A stretch of 64,000 nucleotides of DNA from Knoellia koreensis (GCF_013041615.1 NZ_JABEPQ010000002.1:62001-126000), one strand, 5' to 3'. Shown: positions 40,545-49,597, numbered from the stretch's first letter. Notes: generated from the sequence alone by a model not told the origin. Program-made: numbers and translations.

Positions 40545-41149
40545 CCGTGCGGCGTCGACAGCCGGGTCCACCGGCCGTGCGCCCACACCGTCATCTCGGT
40601 GCCCGGCAGCGAGAAGCCGAGCACGTATGCCGCGAACGCGCCGCCCGCCGGCACCGGCGGTGTCGTGGGGGTGGGCCGTCCCCACACCTGTCGACGCAGC
40701 GCGGTCACCGCGTGCCCGCCGGCATCAGCAGGAGCACCTTCGGCGATCTCTGCGATCCCTTGGCGGGCAACGGCATTCACATCTTCGCTGTCGATCGACC
40801 CGACCCGCTCCCAACCGCCACGCGGCGGCGAGAGGGCAGCCCACGGCATACGGACCGTCGTGGGGGGCACGGACAGCGAGTCGCCCGCGTCCCGGGCCAC
40901 GCGGTCGAGGATGGCGGCCAAGGGGACGGTGACGTCGAGGTCGGCCGGTGCCGCGAGCGCCATCGCCCGCAGGCCGAGGACGGTGCCCTCACCGAGCAGG
41001 CCACTGCCGGACAGGACCGCGACGTAGGCCGCCAGGGTCGCACCGGACGCCTGCAGCCGGATGGCGCCGTCGTCGTCGGCCTGCTTGGCCCGGCGGACGA
41101 AGGCGGCCAGGTCTGCCAGGCCCTGGGGGTCGGGGAAACGCAGCTCCAT
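40526..41149 (-). CDS. Hypothetical protein coupled to a thioesterase
   Basis: 207 residues. Start ELRFPDPQGLADLAAFVRRAKQ, then ASGATLAAYVAVLSGSGLLGEGTVLGLRAM and a Pro/Thr/Gly-rich stretch. No family recognised; probably soluble. Its ATG shares bases with the thioesterase stop (TGATG on the minus strand), so the two are translated together. Overlaps the MFS gene by 19 bases at the 3-prime end. Confidence 0.75.
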   Translation of the reverse strand: MELRFPDPQGLADLAAFVRRAKQADDDGAIRLQASGATLAAYVAVLSGSGLLGEGTVLGLRAMALAAPADLDVTVPLAAILDRVARDAGDSLSVPPTTVRMPWAALSPPRGGWERVGSIDSEDVNAVARQGIAEIAEGAPADAGGHAVTALRRQVWGRPTPTTPPVPAGGAFAAYVLGFSLPGTEMTVWAHGRWTRLSTPHGHVLIR

Positions 41150-41619
41150 CAGCGGCGACGCCACCGGAAGGCCACGGGCTCGCCGGAGTGCTGCTCGAGC
41201 ACGTCCCGCAGCGAGGCATCCATGCGCCGTGGCTTGGACGCCTCGAAGTCGTAGAGCACGAGGGTGGTCTCGGCGCGGGCGTAGACGGTCGAGTCGGGGT
41301 CGCCGGAGTCGCGCACCTCGTAGGCGAGGTCGAAGCCCGCTCCCCCGAGCCGGGTCGCCCACATCTCCACGACGATCGGGGCGATGCGGAACAGCAGCGG
41401 CGCGACGTACTCGATCTCGTGTCGTGCCACCAGGATTCCCTCGGACAGCACCGACCGGTCCTGGCCGAACCACTGCTCGAAGCCGATGACGCGGGCGTCC
41501 TCGAGCAGCCGGAGGAACTGCACGTTGTTGACGTGGCCGTAGGCGTCCATGTCGGACCAGCGCAGCGGCACGTCGACGCGGTAGCGGGATGGCGCCTCGG
41601 CGGCGGCGGGCTCGGGCAT
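41149..41619 (-). CDS. Acyl-CoA thioesterase, YbgC/4HBT type
   Basis: 156 residues from the ATG at 41619 (MPEPAAAEAPSRYRVDVP). The hotdog signature LRWSDMDAYGHVNNVQFLRLLEDAR carries the catalytic Asp. Hydrolyses acyl-CoA; the chain length is unknown. Divergent from recQ with 48 bases between them. Confidence 0.9.
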   Translation of the reverse strand: MPEPAAAEAPSRYRVDVPLRWSDMDAYGHVNNVQFLRLLEDARVIGFEQWFGQDRSVLSEGILVARHEIEYVAPLLFRIAPIVVEMWATRLGGAGFDLAYEVRDSGDPDSTVYARAETTLVLYDFEASKPRRMDASLRDVLEQHSGEPVAFRWRRR

Positions 41620-41667
41620 GTGGACAGTGTGGCAGGGCTGTCGGGCGCGCGGCATACGGTGTCAGGC

Positions 41668-43785
41668 ATGGAGACGACGACCGCCAGCGACCTGCGTACG
41701 CAGGCCACGACCGTGCTGCGGCGCCTCGTCGGGCGCGATGACGCCGACTTCCGCGAGGGCCAGTTCGAGGCGGTCGAGGCGATCGTCGGGGCGCGCCAGC
41801 GCGCGCTGGTGGTGCAGCGCACGGGGTGGGGGAAGTCGGCGGTCTACTTCGTGTCGACGGCGCTGCGGCGGGCCGAAGGGGCCGGACCGACGGTGATCGT
41901 CTCGCCGCTGCTGGCGCTGATGCGCGACCAGGTCGCGGCCGCCGAGCGTGCCGGCATCCACGCGGTGACGATGAACTCCGCCAACGCCGACGAGTGGGGG
42001 CGGGTGTCCGCGGCACTGGCGGCCGACGAGGTCGACGTGCTGCTGGTCAGCCCCGAACGACTCAACAACCCACGCTTTCGCGACGAGCAGCTGCCCGACC
42101 TCGCCCGTCGGTGCGGGCTGCTCGTCGTCGACGAGGCGCACTGCGTCTCCGACTGGGGCCACGACTTCCGGCCCGACTACCGGCGCATCCGCGACCTGCT
42201 GACCACGTTGCCCGCCGACACCCCGGTGCTCGCCACGACGGCGACCGCGAACGCCCGCGTGGTCACCGACGTCGTCGAGCAGCTGGGAGCCGGCGGCCAC
42301 GAGGTGCTGACCCTGCGCGGCGGTCTGGCTCGTGACTCGCTGCGGCTGGGCGTGCTTCCGCTGACGTCACCGGAGCAGCGGCTGGCCTGGCTCATCGCCC
42401 ACCTGGGCGACCTGCCGGGCTCGGGCATCGTCTACGCCCTCACCGTGTCGGGCGCCGAGGACGTCGCGGCCGCCTTGCGCGAGGCGGGGTATGCCGTGCG
42501 CGCCTACACCGGGCGCACCGACCCGGCCGACCGCGAGGAGCTCGAGCGCATGCTGCGCGACAACGAGGTCAAGGCGCTGGTGGCCACCTCGGCGCTGGGC
42601 ATGGGTTTCGACAAGCCCGACCTGGGGTTCGTCCTCCACCTGGGTGCGCCGTCGTCGCCGGTCGCCTACTACCAACAGGTGGGGCGTGCGGGTCGCGCCA
42701 CCGAGCGGGCCGACGTGCTGCTGCTGCCCGGCCCGGAGGACAAGGACATCTGGGCCTACTTCGCCTCGGCGTCGATGCCCCGGCAGGAGCAGGCCGACGC
42801 GGTCCTGCGCGCACTCGCCGAAAGCGGCAAGGCGTTGTCGACGGTAGCCCTGGAGTCGATCGTCGACATCCGGCGCACCCGCCTCGACCTGCTGCTCAAG
42901 GTCCTCGACGTCGACGGAGCCGTGCAGCGGGTGCCCGGCGGGTGGACCTCGACCGGTCAGCCGTGGACCTATGACGCCGAACGCTACGGGCGGGTGACGC
43001 AGGCGCGGGTGCGCGAGCAGGAGCTGATGCTGGCCTACGAGCGCACGTCGGAGTGCCGCATGGCTTTCCTCCAGGAGTCGCTCGACGACGAGACCGCCGC
43101 ACCGTGCGGGCGATGCGACAACTGCGCCGGGCCATGGTTCCCGACCGACGTGCCGGACGTGGCCGTCACGACGGCCAGGGGACGGTTGGAGCGGGCCGGC
43201 GTCGAGCTCGAGCCGCGGGCCCAGTGGCCAACCGGCATGGACCGGCTCGGGGTGCCGGTCAAGGGGAAGATCCCGGCCGACGAGGCGATGTCGCCGGGTT
43301 ACGCCCTGGCGCGGCTCACGGACCTCGGCTGGGGTCAGGCGTTGCGCGACCGGCTGCGTGGCGACGACGCACCGGTCGACGAGTCGTTGCTGCGGGCGTG
43401 TGTGCCGGTGCTGCGCGACTGGGGCTGGTCGCAGCGGCCCGTGGCCGTCATGGCCGTGCCGTCCCGGCGCCGTCCCCAGTTGGTGGAGTCCTTCGGTGCT
43501 GGTCTGGCCCAGATGGGCCGGTTGCAGTGGCTGGGCTCGTTGGAGCCGGTCGATGGTGGACCGGTCGGTGAGGCGGGCGGAAACAGCGCCTTCCGGCTGG
43601 CCGGGGTGTGGGAGCGCTTCGTCCTCACCCCCGACCAGCAGGCCGCGGTGGCCGGGCTCACCGGCCCGGTGCTGCTCGTCGACGACCTCGCCTCGTCCCG
43701 ATGGACCCTGACGGTGGCCGCCCGCGCGCTGCGCCGGGCCGGTGCGCCGGCCGTGCTGCCGTTCGTCCTCGCCCTCGAGGCCTGA
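41668..43785 (+). CDS. RecQ-family DNA helicase with C-terminal phosphoribosyltransferase-like domain
   Basis: 705 residues. Helicase motifs in order: REGQFEAVEAIVGARQR (motif 0/Q), QRTGWGKSAVY (I), SPLLALMRDQ (Ia), VVDEAHCVSDWGHDFRPDY (II), TTATAN (III), ATSALGMGFDKPDL (V), YYQQVGRAGRATE (VI). A zinc site with CRMAF and CGRCDNC follows near residue 485. The last 130 residues contain VPSRRRPQLVESF and GPVLLVDDLASSRWT, like the PRPP loop of ComF-type phosphoribosyltransferases. Walker A has Trp in GWGKS, typical of this actinobacterial branch. TACGGT at 41655-41660, partly from a GTATGCCG motif, is a leaderless -10. Confidence 0.9.
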   Translation: METTTASDLRTQATTVLRRLVGRDDADFREGQFEAVEAIVGARQRALVVQRTGWGKSAVYFVSTALRRAEGAGPTVIVSPLLALMRDQVAAAERAGIHAVTMNSANADEWGRVSAALAADEVDVLLVSPERLNNPRFRDEQLPDLARRCGLLVVDEAHCVSDWGHDFRPDYRRIRDLLTTLPADTPVLATTATANARVVTDVVEQLGAGGHEVLTLRGGLARDSLRLGVLPLTSPEQRLAWLIAHLGDLPGSGIVYALTVSGAEDVAAALREAGYAVRAYTGRTDPADREELERMLRDNEVKALVATSALGMGFDKPDLGFVLHLGAPSSPVAYYQQVGRAGRATERADVLLLPGPEDKDIWAYFASASMPRQEQADAVLRALAESGKALSTVALESIVDIRRTRLDLLLKVLDVDGAVQRVPGGWTSTGQPWTYDAERYGRVTQARVREQELMLAYERTSECRMAFLQESLDDETAAPCGRCDNCAGPWFPTDVPDVAVTTARGRLERAGVELEPRAQWPTGMDRLGVPVKGKIPADEAMSPGYALARLTDLGWGQALRDRLRGDDAPVDESLLRACVPVLRDWGWSQRPVAVMAVPSRRRPQLVESFGAGLAQMGRLQWLGSLEPVDGGPVGEAGGNSAFRLAGVWERFVLTPDQQAAVAGLTGPVLLVDDLASSRWTLTVAARALRRAGAPAVLPFVLALEA

Positions 43786-43786
43786 C

Positions 43787-44341
43787 TCAGGCTGCGGCGG
43801 TGGCCGGCTGGGCGGCGACGAGGGCCTCGACCGCACCGAGGAGGCGCGCGACGACCTGCTCGTCGGTGAGCACGTCCACGTCGATGGAGGTCTGGCTGAA
43901 CGCGATCTCCTCGGGGACGACCGCGCCGGCGATGGTGGCCGAGCGGCGGGCGTGGTCGTGCGCCCACTGGCCGCCGTAGGGGGTCGGCGTGACACCCACG
44001 GCCGCGAACGGCTTGCCCGTCAAGGCGCCCTGGCCGTACGGCCGAGACAGCCAGTCGATGGCGTTGTTGAGCACGGCCGGCATGGTGCCGTTGTACTCGG
44101 GGGTCACGGCGAGGACCCGGTCGGCTCGCGCGACGAGGTCGCGCAGGGCCTGGGCGGCTGCCGGGGCACCGGCCGCGTCGACGTCCTCGTTGTAGAAGGG
44201 CACGTCACCGAGCCCCTCGGCGATCACGACCTCGACTCCCTCAGGTGCGCGCTCGGCCACGAGCTCGGCGAGCCGGCGGTTGACGGAGTCGGCGCGCAGC
44301 GAGCCGAGGAGGACGGCGACACGGGTGGTCTGCTCGGACAT
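43787..44341 (-). CDS. NADPH-dependent FMN reductase
   Basis: 184 residues, flavodoxin-like. VAVLLGSLRADSVNRRLAE binds FMN phosphate and AVTPEYNGTMPAVLNNAIDWLSRP is the family signature. Reduces FMN or quinones with NADPH. Divergent from a TetR gene with a 10-bp palindrome in between, so it is a likely target. It ends one base from the recQ stop. Confidence 0.93.
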   Translation of the reverse strand: MSEQTTRVAVLLGSLRADSVNRRLAELVAERAPEGVEVVIAEGLGDVPFYNEDVDAAGAPAAAQALRDLVARADRVLAVTPEYNGTMPAVLNNAIDWLSRPYGQGALTGKPFAAVGVTPTPYGGQWAHDHARRSATIAGAVVPEEIAFSQTSIDVDVLTDEQVVARLLGAVEALVAAQPATAAA

Positions 44342-44381
44342 GGGAAGCCTTTCGAGTGGTGGGTGTACTTCCGCCAGACCC

Positions 44382-44421
44382 TAACCGGACCACGGTCCGG
44401 TTAATTCCCGCCCCGTAGGGT
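44382..44421. promoter_or_regulatory. TetR operator and leaderless promoter
   Basis: TAACCGGACC (44382-44391) and GGTCCGGTTA (44394-44403) are a perfect inverted repeat with a two-base centre. TAGGGT at 44416-44421 ends six bases before the regulator GTG at 44428. Confidence 0.75.
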
Positions 44422-44427
44422 GGACCC

Positions 44428-45057
44428 GTGACCGAGCGCCCGCTGCAGCTGCTGTCCGGGCCCACGCCCGAGCGGCGCGATGCCGCCCGCAACCGCGAGG
44501 CGCTGCTCGAGGCCGCCCGCGCCATGGTCGAGCAGTGCGGGGTCGACGCGGTGACCATGGACGCCGTCGCCGCAGCGGCCGGCGTGGGCAAGGGCACCGT
44601 CTTCCGCCGGTTCGAGAGCCGCGCCGGGCTCATGGCGGCCCTGCTCGACTTCCGCGAGCGCGAGTTCCAGACGAGCGTCCTGCGCGGCCCCCCACCCCTC
44701 GGACCCGGCGCGCCGCCCCTCGACCGGTTGCTCGCCTTCGGCGAGGGCCGGCTGCGGTACAACCTCGAGGCGGCGCAGCTGATCGGTGCGGCCGGCCGGG
44801 CCGGCCGACGCTCGGCAGGGGTGGCGTCCTTCAGCGCCCAGCACATCGCCTTCCTGCTGCGCAGCCTCGACGTCGGCGGCGACGTCGGCTACCTCGCTGC
44901 GGCACTGCTGGCGCCACTGGAGAACGTCGTGCTCGACGACCCGGCAACGCTGGCCGACTACCCCCTCGAGCGATCGATCTCCGGCTGGGCCGACCTCGTC
45001 CGGCGCGTGGTCGGGCGCGTCGGCGACGCCGACACCGGGTCCCTCGCGCGCGACTGA
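44428..45057 (+). CDS. TetR-family regulator
   Basis: 209 residues. RNREALLEAARAMVEQCGVDAVTMDAVAAAAGVGKGTVFRRF is the DNA-binding domain. The C-terminal domain resembles regulators of flavin reductases and transporters. Expected to repress itself and the divergent FMN reductase at the palindrome. Confidence 0.9.
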   Translation: MTERPLQLLSGPTPERRDAARNREALLEAARAMVEQCGVDAVTMDAVAAAAGVGKGTVFRRFESRAGLMAALLDFREREFQTSVLRGPPPLGPGAPPLDRLLAFGEGRLRYNLEAAQLIGAAGRAGRRSAGVASFSAQHIAFLLRSLDVGGDVGYLAAALLAPLENVVLDDPATLADYPLERSISGWADLVRRVVGRVGDADTGSLARD

Positions 45058-45247
45058 CCTCTCTGGGATAGCCTCGGGCCGCGCATGGCGCGCTCCGCGC
45101 CGGCCGCAGCACGCGGCATACCGCGCAAGGGAAAATCGGACGGTCGTGGCGGACAGCCACGCCTGAGGGCAAGGGAGGTGGTCGCCGTGAGTCACGGCCC
45201 TGACAGTCGCCAGCACCCCTCCCACCCCGCCCGAACGGAGCCATGCC
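45058..45247 (+). other. Structured leader before corA
   Basis: The spacer has a GTGGC/GCCAC hairpin near 45146-45160, an AGGGAGGTG stretch facing CACCCCTCCC (45173-45181 and 45214-45224) and an inner CCGTGA/TCACGG stem. It could be a regulated leader, but I cannot assign it to a known riboswitch class. Confidence 0.3.
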
Positions 45248-46396
45248 GTGTCCGACCGCATTCCCACGCCCCTGCGCCCGATCCGTCGCCTCGCCGGTAA
45301 GGTCAACCGCCGCCCGGCACCCCGCATCGACGGCCTGACCGAGCGCCCCACCGCGCCCGAGCCGACCACGAAGCGGCCGAGCATCGTCGACAGCGCCCTC
45401 TACGTCGACGGGGACCGCACCAGCTCACCCACCTCGCTCGCCGAGACCTACCGCGAGCTGGAGAACACCCCGGACGCCCTCGCCTGGATCGGCCTCTACC
45501 GGCCGACCAACGACGAGCTCGCCTCCCTCGCCGACGAGTTCGACCTGCACGAGCTCGCCGTGGAGGACGCGATCGTCGCGCACCAGCGACCCAAGCTGGA
45601 GCGCTACGACAAGACGCTGTTCGTCGTGCTGCGCGCGGCCCGCTACCTCGACGACGTCGAGGAGGTGGAGTTCGGCGAGCTGCACCTCTTCGTCGGCCCG
45701 AACTTCGTGATCACGTTGCGGCACAGCGAGTCTCCCGACCTGTCGGCCGTGCGCCGGCGGCTCGAGAGCAACCCCGACCTGCTGAAGCTCGGTACCGAGG
45801 CGATCCTCTACGCGATCCTCGACCGGGTCGTCGACGGTTACGCCCCGGTCGTCGCCGGGCTCGAGAACGACATCGACGAGATCGAGACCGAGGTCTTCAG
45901 CGGGGACCCCGCGGTGTCGCGGCGCATCTACGAGCTGTCACGTGAGGTGATCGAGTTCGAGCGGGCCACGCGGCCGCTGTCCGCGGTCATCGACGCGCTC
46001 TCCGCCGGGTTCGAGAAGTACGGCACCGACGAGGAGCTCCAGCGCTACCTGCGCGACGTCGAGGACCACCTCACCCAGGTGATCGAGCAGGTCGACGCGT
46101 TCCGGCACCTGCTGCGCGACATCCTCACGGTCAACGCCACCCTCGTCGCGCAGAAGCAGAACGAGGAGATGAAGACGCTCAGCGAGACGAGCAACGCCCA
46201 GAACGAGGAGGTCAAGAAGATCTCGGCCTGGGCAGCGATCCTGTTCGCGCCTACCCTCGTCGGCACGGTTTACGGCATGAACTTCGAGTCGATGCCCGAG
46301 CTGTCGTGGCGGTTCGGCTACCCGTTCGCCGTGCTGCTCATGCTGGGCGTCAGCGTCACGCTCTACCTGGTCTTCAAGCGCCGCAGCTGGATCTGA
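45248..46396 (+). CDS. corA: CorA-type magnesium/divalent cation transporter
   Basis: 382 residues from GTG with GGAG eight bases upstream. A basic N-terminal tail of about 50 residues precedes the CorA domain (ELAVEDAIVAHQRPKLERYD, NFVITLRHSE). The long helix leads to two membrane helices at the C terminus with the GMN motif in GTVYGMNFESMP and the ending KRRSWI. Imports Mg2+ or Co2+. The stop codon lies inside the tail of the convergent YczE gene (23-base overlap). Confidence 0.95.
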   Translation: MSDRIPTPLRPIRRLAGKVNRRPAPRIDGLTERPTAPEPTTKRPSIVDSALYVDGDRTSSPTSLAETYRELENTPDALAWIGLYRPTNDELASLADEFDLHELAVEDAIVAHQRPKLERYDKTLFVVLRAARYLDDVEEVEFGELHLFVGPNFVITLRHSESPDLSAVRRRLESNPDLLKLGTEAILYAILDRVVDGYAPVVAGLENDIDEIETEVFSGDPAVSRRIYELSREVIEFERATRPLSAVIDALSAGFEKYGTDEELQRYLRDVEDHLTQVIEQVDAFRHLLRDILTVNATLVAQKQNEEMKTLSETSNAQNEEVKKISAWAAILFAPTLVGTVYGMNFESMPELSWRFGYPFAVLLMLGVSVTLYLVFKRRSWI

Positions 46397-47078
46397 CCGC
46401 GTCCTCCTCGCCGGCGTCGGTCACCGGCGCGGTGGCCGGCTGGCCGGGCAGGGCCACGGTGAACAGCGGCAGGAACACGTGCACGAGCGGGCCGATCGAC
46501 ACGGCATACAGGACCGTCCCCACGCCCACGACTCCCCCGAGCAGCCATCCCACGGCGAGGACAGCGACCTCGATCGTGGTGCGCACCAGGCGGATGCTGC
46601 GGCCGGTGCGCCCAACCAGCCCGGTCATCAGCCCGTCGCGTGGACCTGGGCCGAACTGGCTGCCGATGTAGAGGGCGCCCGCGAGCGCGTTGAGGACGAT
46701 GCCGCCGAGCAGCAGGGCGATGCGCGCCGGCAGCGGGTCGGGGCGGTCGAGCAGTGCGAGCGTCGCGTCGGTCGCCAGGCCGATGACGACGACGTTGGCG
46801 ATGGTGCCGAGCCCCGGCCACTGCCGCAGCGGGATCCACGCGAGCAGCACGAGGGCACCGACGATGATGACGATGGTGCCGAAGCTGAGCGGCAGGTGCT
46901 GCGCGACGCCGTAGTGGAAGACGTCCCACGGGTCGAGGCCGAGGCCGGAGCGCACCATCATCGCCATGGAGACGCCGTAGAGCGTCAGCCCGACGGCGAG
47001 CTGGACGAGCCGACGCGTGGTGCGCCCGGCCCGCAGCTGCTCCAGCGGGGTCATCGCGGCGAGGGGGGTGCGGGTCAT
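46374..47078 (-). CDS. YczE/YyaS-type membrane protein
   Basis: 234 residues, five or six membrane helices. GVSMAMMVRSGLGLDPWDVFHYGVA and FGPGPRDGLMTGL are signatures of the YczE family (COG2364). Function unknown. This family is commonly encoded next to a MocR-type regulator, as here, with direct repeats between the two starts. Confidence 0.88.
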   Translation of the reverse strand: MTRTPLAAMTPLEQLRAGRTTRRLVQLAVGLTLYGVSMAMMVRSGLGLDPWDVFHYGVAQHLPLSFGTIVIIVGALVLLAWIPLRQWPGLGTIANVVVIGLATDATLALLDRPDPLPARIALLLGGIVLNALAGALYIGSQFGPGPRDGLMTGLVGRTGRSIRLVRTTIEVAVLAVGWLLGGVVGVGTVLYAVSIGPLVHVFLPLFTVALPGQPATAPVTDAGEEDAVRSSCGA

Positions 47079-47087
47079 GGCTCGATC

Positions 47088-47119
47088 ATTGGCCCCGATT
47101 GGCCTGTTGTTCCATGGCC
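47088..47119. promoter_or_regulatory. Direct repeats between YczE and MocR genes
   Basis: ATTGGCC at 47088-47094 and 47098-47104, ten bases apart, with a third partial copy ATGGCC at 47114-47119. MocR regulators usually bind direct repeats, so this is a likely operator. Confidence 0.5.
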
Positions 47120-47140
47120 AGTCGTGGAAAAGTGGCCCGC

Positions 47141-48601
47141 ATGGCTCCCCCCGCCGTCCCCGCCCACCGCCTCGTGCCCCTCCTCGGCAGCGCCCTGGAG
47201 ACGACCCCCGCCTACCGCGGTCTCGCCGACGCGCTGCGGCTCCTCATCGCCGACGGCCGGTTGCCCGTCGGCACCCGGCTGCCGAGCGAGCGGGACCTCA
47301 CCGCCGCGCTGGGCGTGAGTCGCACGACGGTGTCGAGCGCGTATGCCGCGTTGCGCGACAGCGGGTACCTCCAGTCGCGTCGTGGCTCGGGCAGCGTCAC
47401 CTCGCTTCCCGGTGACGCGACCGGGAGCCGGGCCCGCGTGGCGGGGTCCGCCCTGCGGCCCGGGCAGGACCTCGACGACGCGGACGTCATCGACCTCACC
47501 TGCGCAGCCATGCCCGCTCCCGTCGGCACCATCGCAGCCTACGAGGCGGCCGTCGCCGCGCTGCCACACCACCTGGGCGGCACCGGCTACCACCCGCTCG
47601 GGCTGCCGGAGCTGCGCGAGGCGGTGGCGGCGCGGTACACCGAGCGAGGGCTCGCCACCACGCCGGACCAGGTCATGGTCACCAGCGGCGCCCTGGCTGG
47701 GATCGCGGTCGCGACCCGGGCCCTGCTGGGCGCCGGCGACCGGGTGCTCGTCGAGAACCCGACCTACCCCAACGCCATCGAGGCGTTCCGCCGGGCGGGA
47801 GCACGAACGGTGCCGCTGTCCGTCACAGCCGAGGGCTGGGACGTGCCCACCGCGGAGGCGACCCTGCGGCAGACGGCGCCGCGGGCGGCATACCTCGTGC
47901 CTGACTTCCACAACCCCACCGGTGCCCTCATGCCCGAGGAACAGCGAGCCCAGCTGGGCGCCGCACTGGCCGCCAGCCACACGGTCGCCATCGTCGACGA
48001 GACGATGGTCGACCTGGCCCACGACGCCAGGCTCGACCTGCCGCGACCGTTCGGTGCGTTCCACGCGCGGACGGTGACGGCCGGCGGGGCGAGCAAGTCG
48101 TTCTGGGGAGGCCTGCGGGTCGGGTGGGTGCGCGCCCCTCGCGACGTCGTCGCCTCACTGCTCGCTGCCCGGCTCACGCTCGACCTGGGCGCCCCGGTGC
48201 TCGAACAGCTCGCGATGCTGCACCTCCTCGACCACCGCGACGAGGTGCTCGCCCACCGCCGGGAGGTCATCGTCACCAACCGGGACGCCTTCGTCGGTGA
48301 GCTGCGAAAACAGTTGCCGCAGTGGCGTTTTCACGTCCCCTCTGGCGGGCTGTGCCTCTGGGTCGAGCTGCCCGAGGCCCTGTCCACTGCCCTGTGCGTG
48401 GCGGCCGACCGCCGCGGCCTGGTGCTGGCGGCCGGCCCGCAGTTCGGGTCCGACGGGGCGTTCGAACGGTTCATCCGGCTGCCGTTCACGGGGCTGCCGA
48501 GCGAGCGGGTGGCGGACGCGGTGGAGCGGCTGGCGGCGGCGTGGGACGAGGCGACGACGCGGCGCAGCACCCGCGGCACACGACCGCCGCTGGTGGCCTA
48601 G
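47141..48601 (+). CDS. MocR-type regulator: GntR DNA-binding domain fused to aminotransferase fold
   Basis: 486 residues from the ATG at 47141. Winged helix LPVGTRLPSERDLTAALGVSRTTVSSAYAALRDSGY near residues 45-85, then a fold-type I aminotransferase domain with VENPTYPNAIEAFRRAG, PDFHNPTGALMP, DETMVDL and the PLP lysine in ASKSFWGGLRVGW. It probably controls the divergent yczE-like gene in response to a PLP adduct. A further upstream ATG at 47099 would include the repeats and is rejected. Confidence 0.92.
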   Translation: MAPPAVPAHRLVPLLGSALETTPAYRGLADALRLLIADGRLPVGTRLPSERDLTAALGVSRTTVSSAYAALRDSGYLQSRRGSGSVTSLPGDATGSRARVAGSALRPGQDLDDADVIDLTCAAMPAPVGTIAAYEAAVAALPHHLGGTGYHPLGLPELREAVAARYTERGLATTPDQVMVTSGALAGIAVATRALLGAGDRVLVENPTYPNAIEAFRRAGARTVPLSVTAEGWDVPTAEATLRQTAPRAAYLVPDFHNPTGALMPEEQRAQLGAALAASHTVAIVDETMVDLAHDARLDLPRPFGAFHARTVTAGGASKSFWGGLRVGWVRAPRDVVASLLAARLTLDLGAPVLEQLAMLHLLDHRDEVLAHRREVIVTNRDAFVGELRKQLPQWRFHVPSGGLCLWVELPEALSTALCVAADRRGLVLAAGPQFGSDGAFERFIRLPFTGLPSERVADAVERLAAAWDEATTRRSTRGTRPPLVA

Positions 48602-48611
48602 GGTCGTCGCT

Positions 48612-49550
48612 GTGACCGCCGACCTTGATCCCGTCGCAGACCTGCTCGACCTCCTCGACCTCAAGGAGCTCGGAAGCGCCCGCATCACCGTCGAAGGTGT
48701 CGGCAGCGGCACCAGCGACCTCGGCGAGTCCGGCGCAACGGTCTTCGAGGGACGCAGCCAGAAGATGCCGCACGGCCGTGTGTACGGCGGCCAGGTGCTG
48801 GCGCAGTGCGTGATCGCCGCCGGTCGCACGGTCGCCGACGTCGACGACGGTGACGGCCCGCGGCACATCCACTCGTTGCACGGCTACTTCATGCGGCCCG
48901 GCGACGACACCAAGCCGATCCAGTTCGCGGTCGAGCGGATGCGTGACGGCAACTCGTTCTCGACCCGACGGGTGCACGCCCTCCAAGGCGGCGTGCCGAT
49001 CCTGTCGATGATCACGTCGTTCCAGGAGGAGGCCGGCGGCCTCGACCACCAGGAGACGATCCCCGAGGTCGGCTCGCCAGAGCAGTTCCCTTCTCTCGCA
49101 GACCAGTTCGGCGGCATCGACCACCCCGGCGCAAAGCACCTGGTGCGTCGCCCGATCGAGCTCCGCCACGTCCAGGGCAACCTCTTCATCGCACCCGGCG
49201 GCGAGGAGGTCGCCGAACAGCAGGTCTGGATGCGGGCGGCCGGCCCCCTGCCCGACGACCCGCTCATCCACGCGGCCGTCCTGGCCTACGCCTCGGACTA
49301 CACCCTGCTCGAGCCGGTGCTGCGCAAGCACGGCCTCGCGTGGACCGACCCACGGCTGCGGCCGGCGAGCCTCGACCACGCGATGTGGTTCCACCGCCCG
49401 GTGCGCGCCGACGAGTGGATCCTCTACGACGAGGAGTCGCCCTCGGCCTCCGGTGGGCGCGGCCTCGGCATCGGCCGCATGTTCGCCCAGGACGGCACCC
49501 TCGTGGCCACGGTGGCCCAGGAGGGCATGGTCCGCGTCAAGCAGTCCTGA
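48612..49550 (+). CDS. tesB: Acyl-CoA thioesterase II
   Basis: 312 residues from the GTG at 48612; TAGGGT at 48599-48604 lies seven bases before it. Double hotdog fold: GRVYGGQVLAQCVIAAGRTV, HSLHGYFMRPGDDTKPIQF, RVHALQGG in the first half, and ASLDHAMWFHRPVRADEWILYDEESP in the second. Hydrolyses medium- and long-chain acyl-CoA. Ends 47 bases from the convergent treZ. Confidence 0.94.
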   Translation: MTADLDPVADLLDLLDLKELGSARITVEGVGSGTSDLGESGATVFEGRSQKMPHGRVYGGQVLAQCVIAAGRTVADVDDGDGPRHIHSLHGYFMRPGDDTKPIQFAVERMRDGNSFSTRRVHALQGGVPILSMITSFQEEAGGLDHQETIPEVGSPEQFPSLADQFGGIDHPGAKHLVRRPIELRHVQGNLFIAPGGEEVAEQQVWMRAAGPLPDDPLIHAAVLAYASDYTLLEPVLRKHGLAWTDPRLRPASLDHAMWFHRPVRADEWILYDEESPSASGGRGLGIGRMFAQDGTLVATVAQEGMVRVKQS

Positions 49551-49597
49551 GCCCGAGCCGCATACCTCCCATCCCCCGCCTGCCCCGCTGCGCTCCC

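Noticed and set aside
49551-49597. Possible terminator between tesB and treZ
   Set aside because: Short spacer with no convincing inverted repeat.
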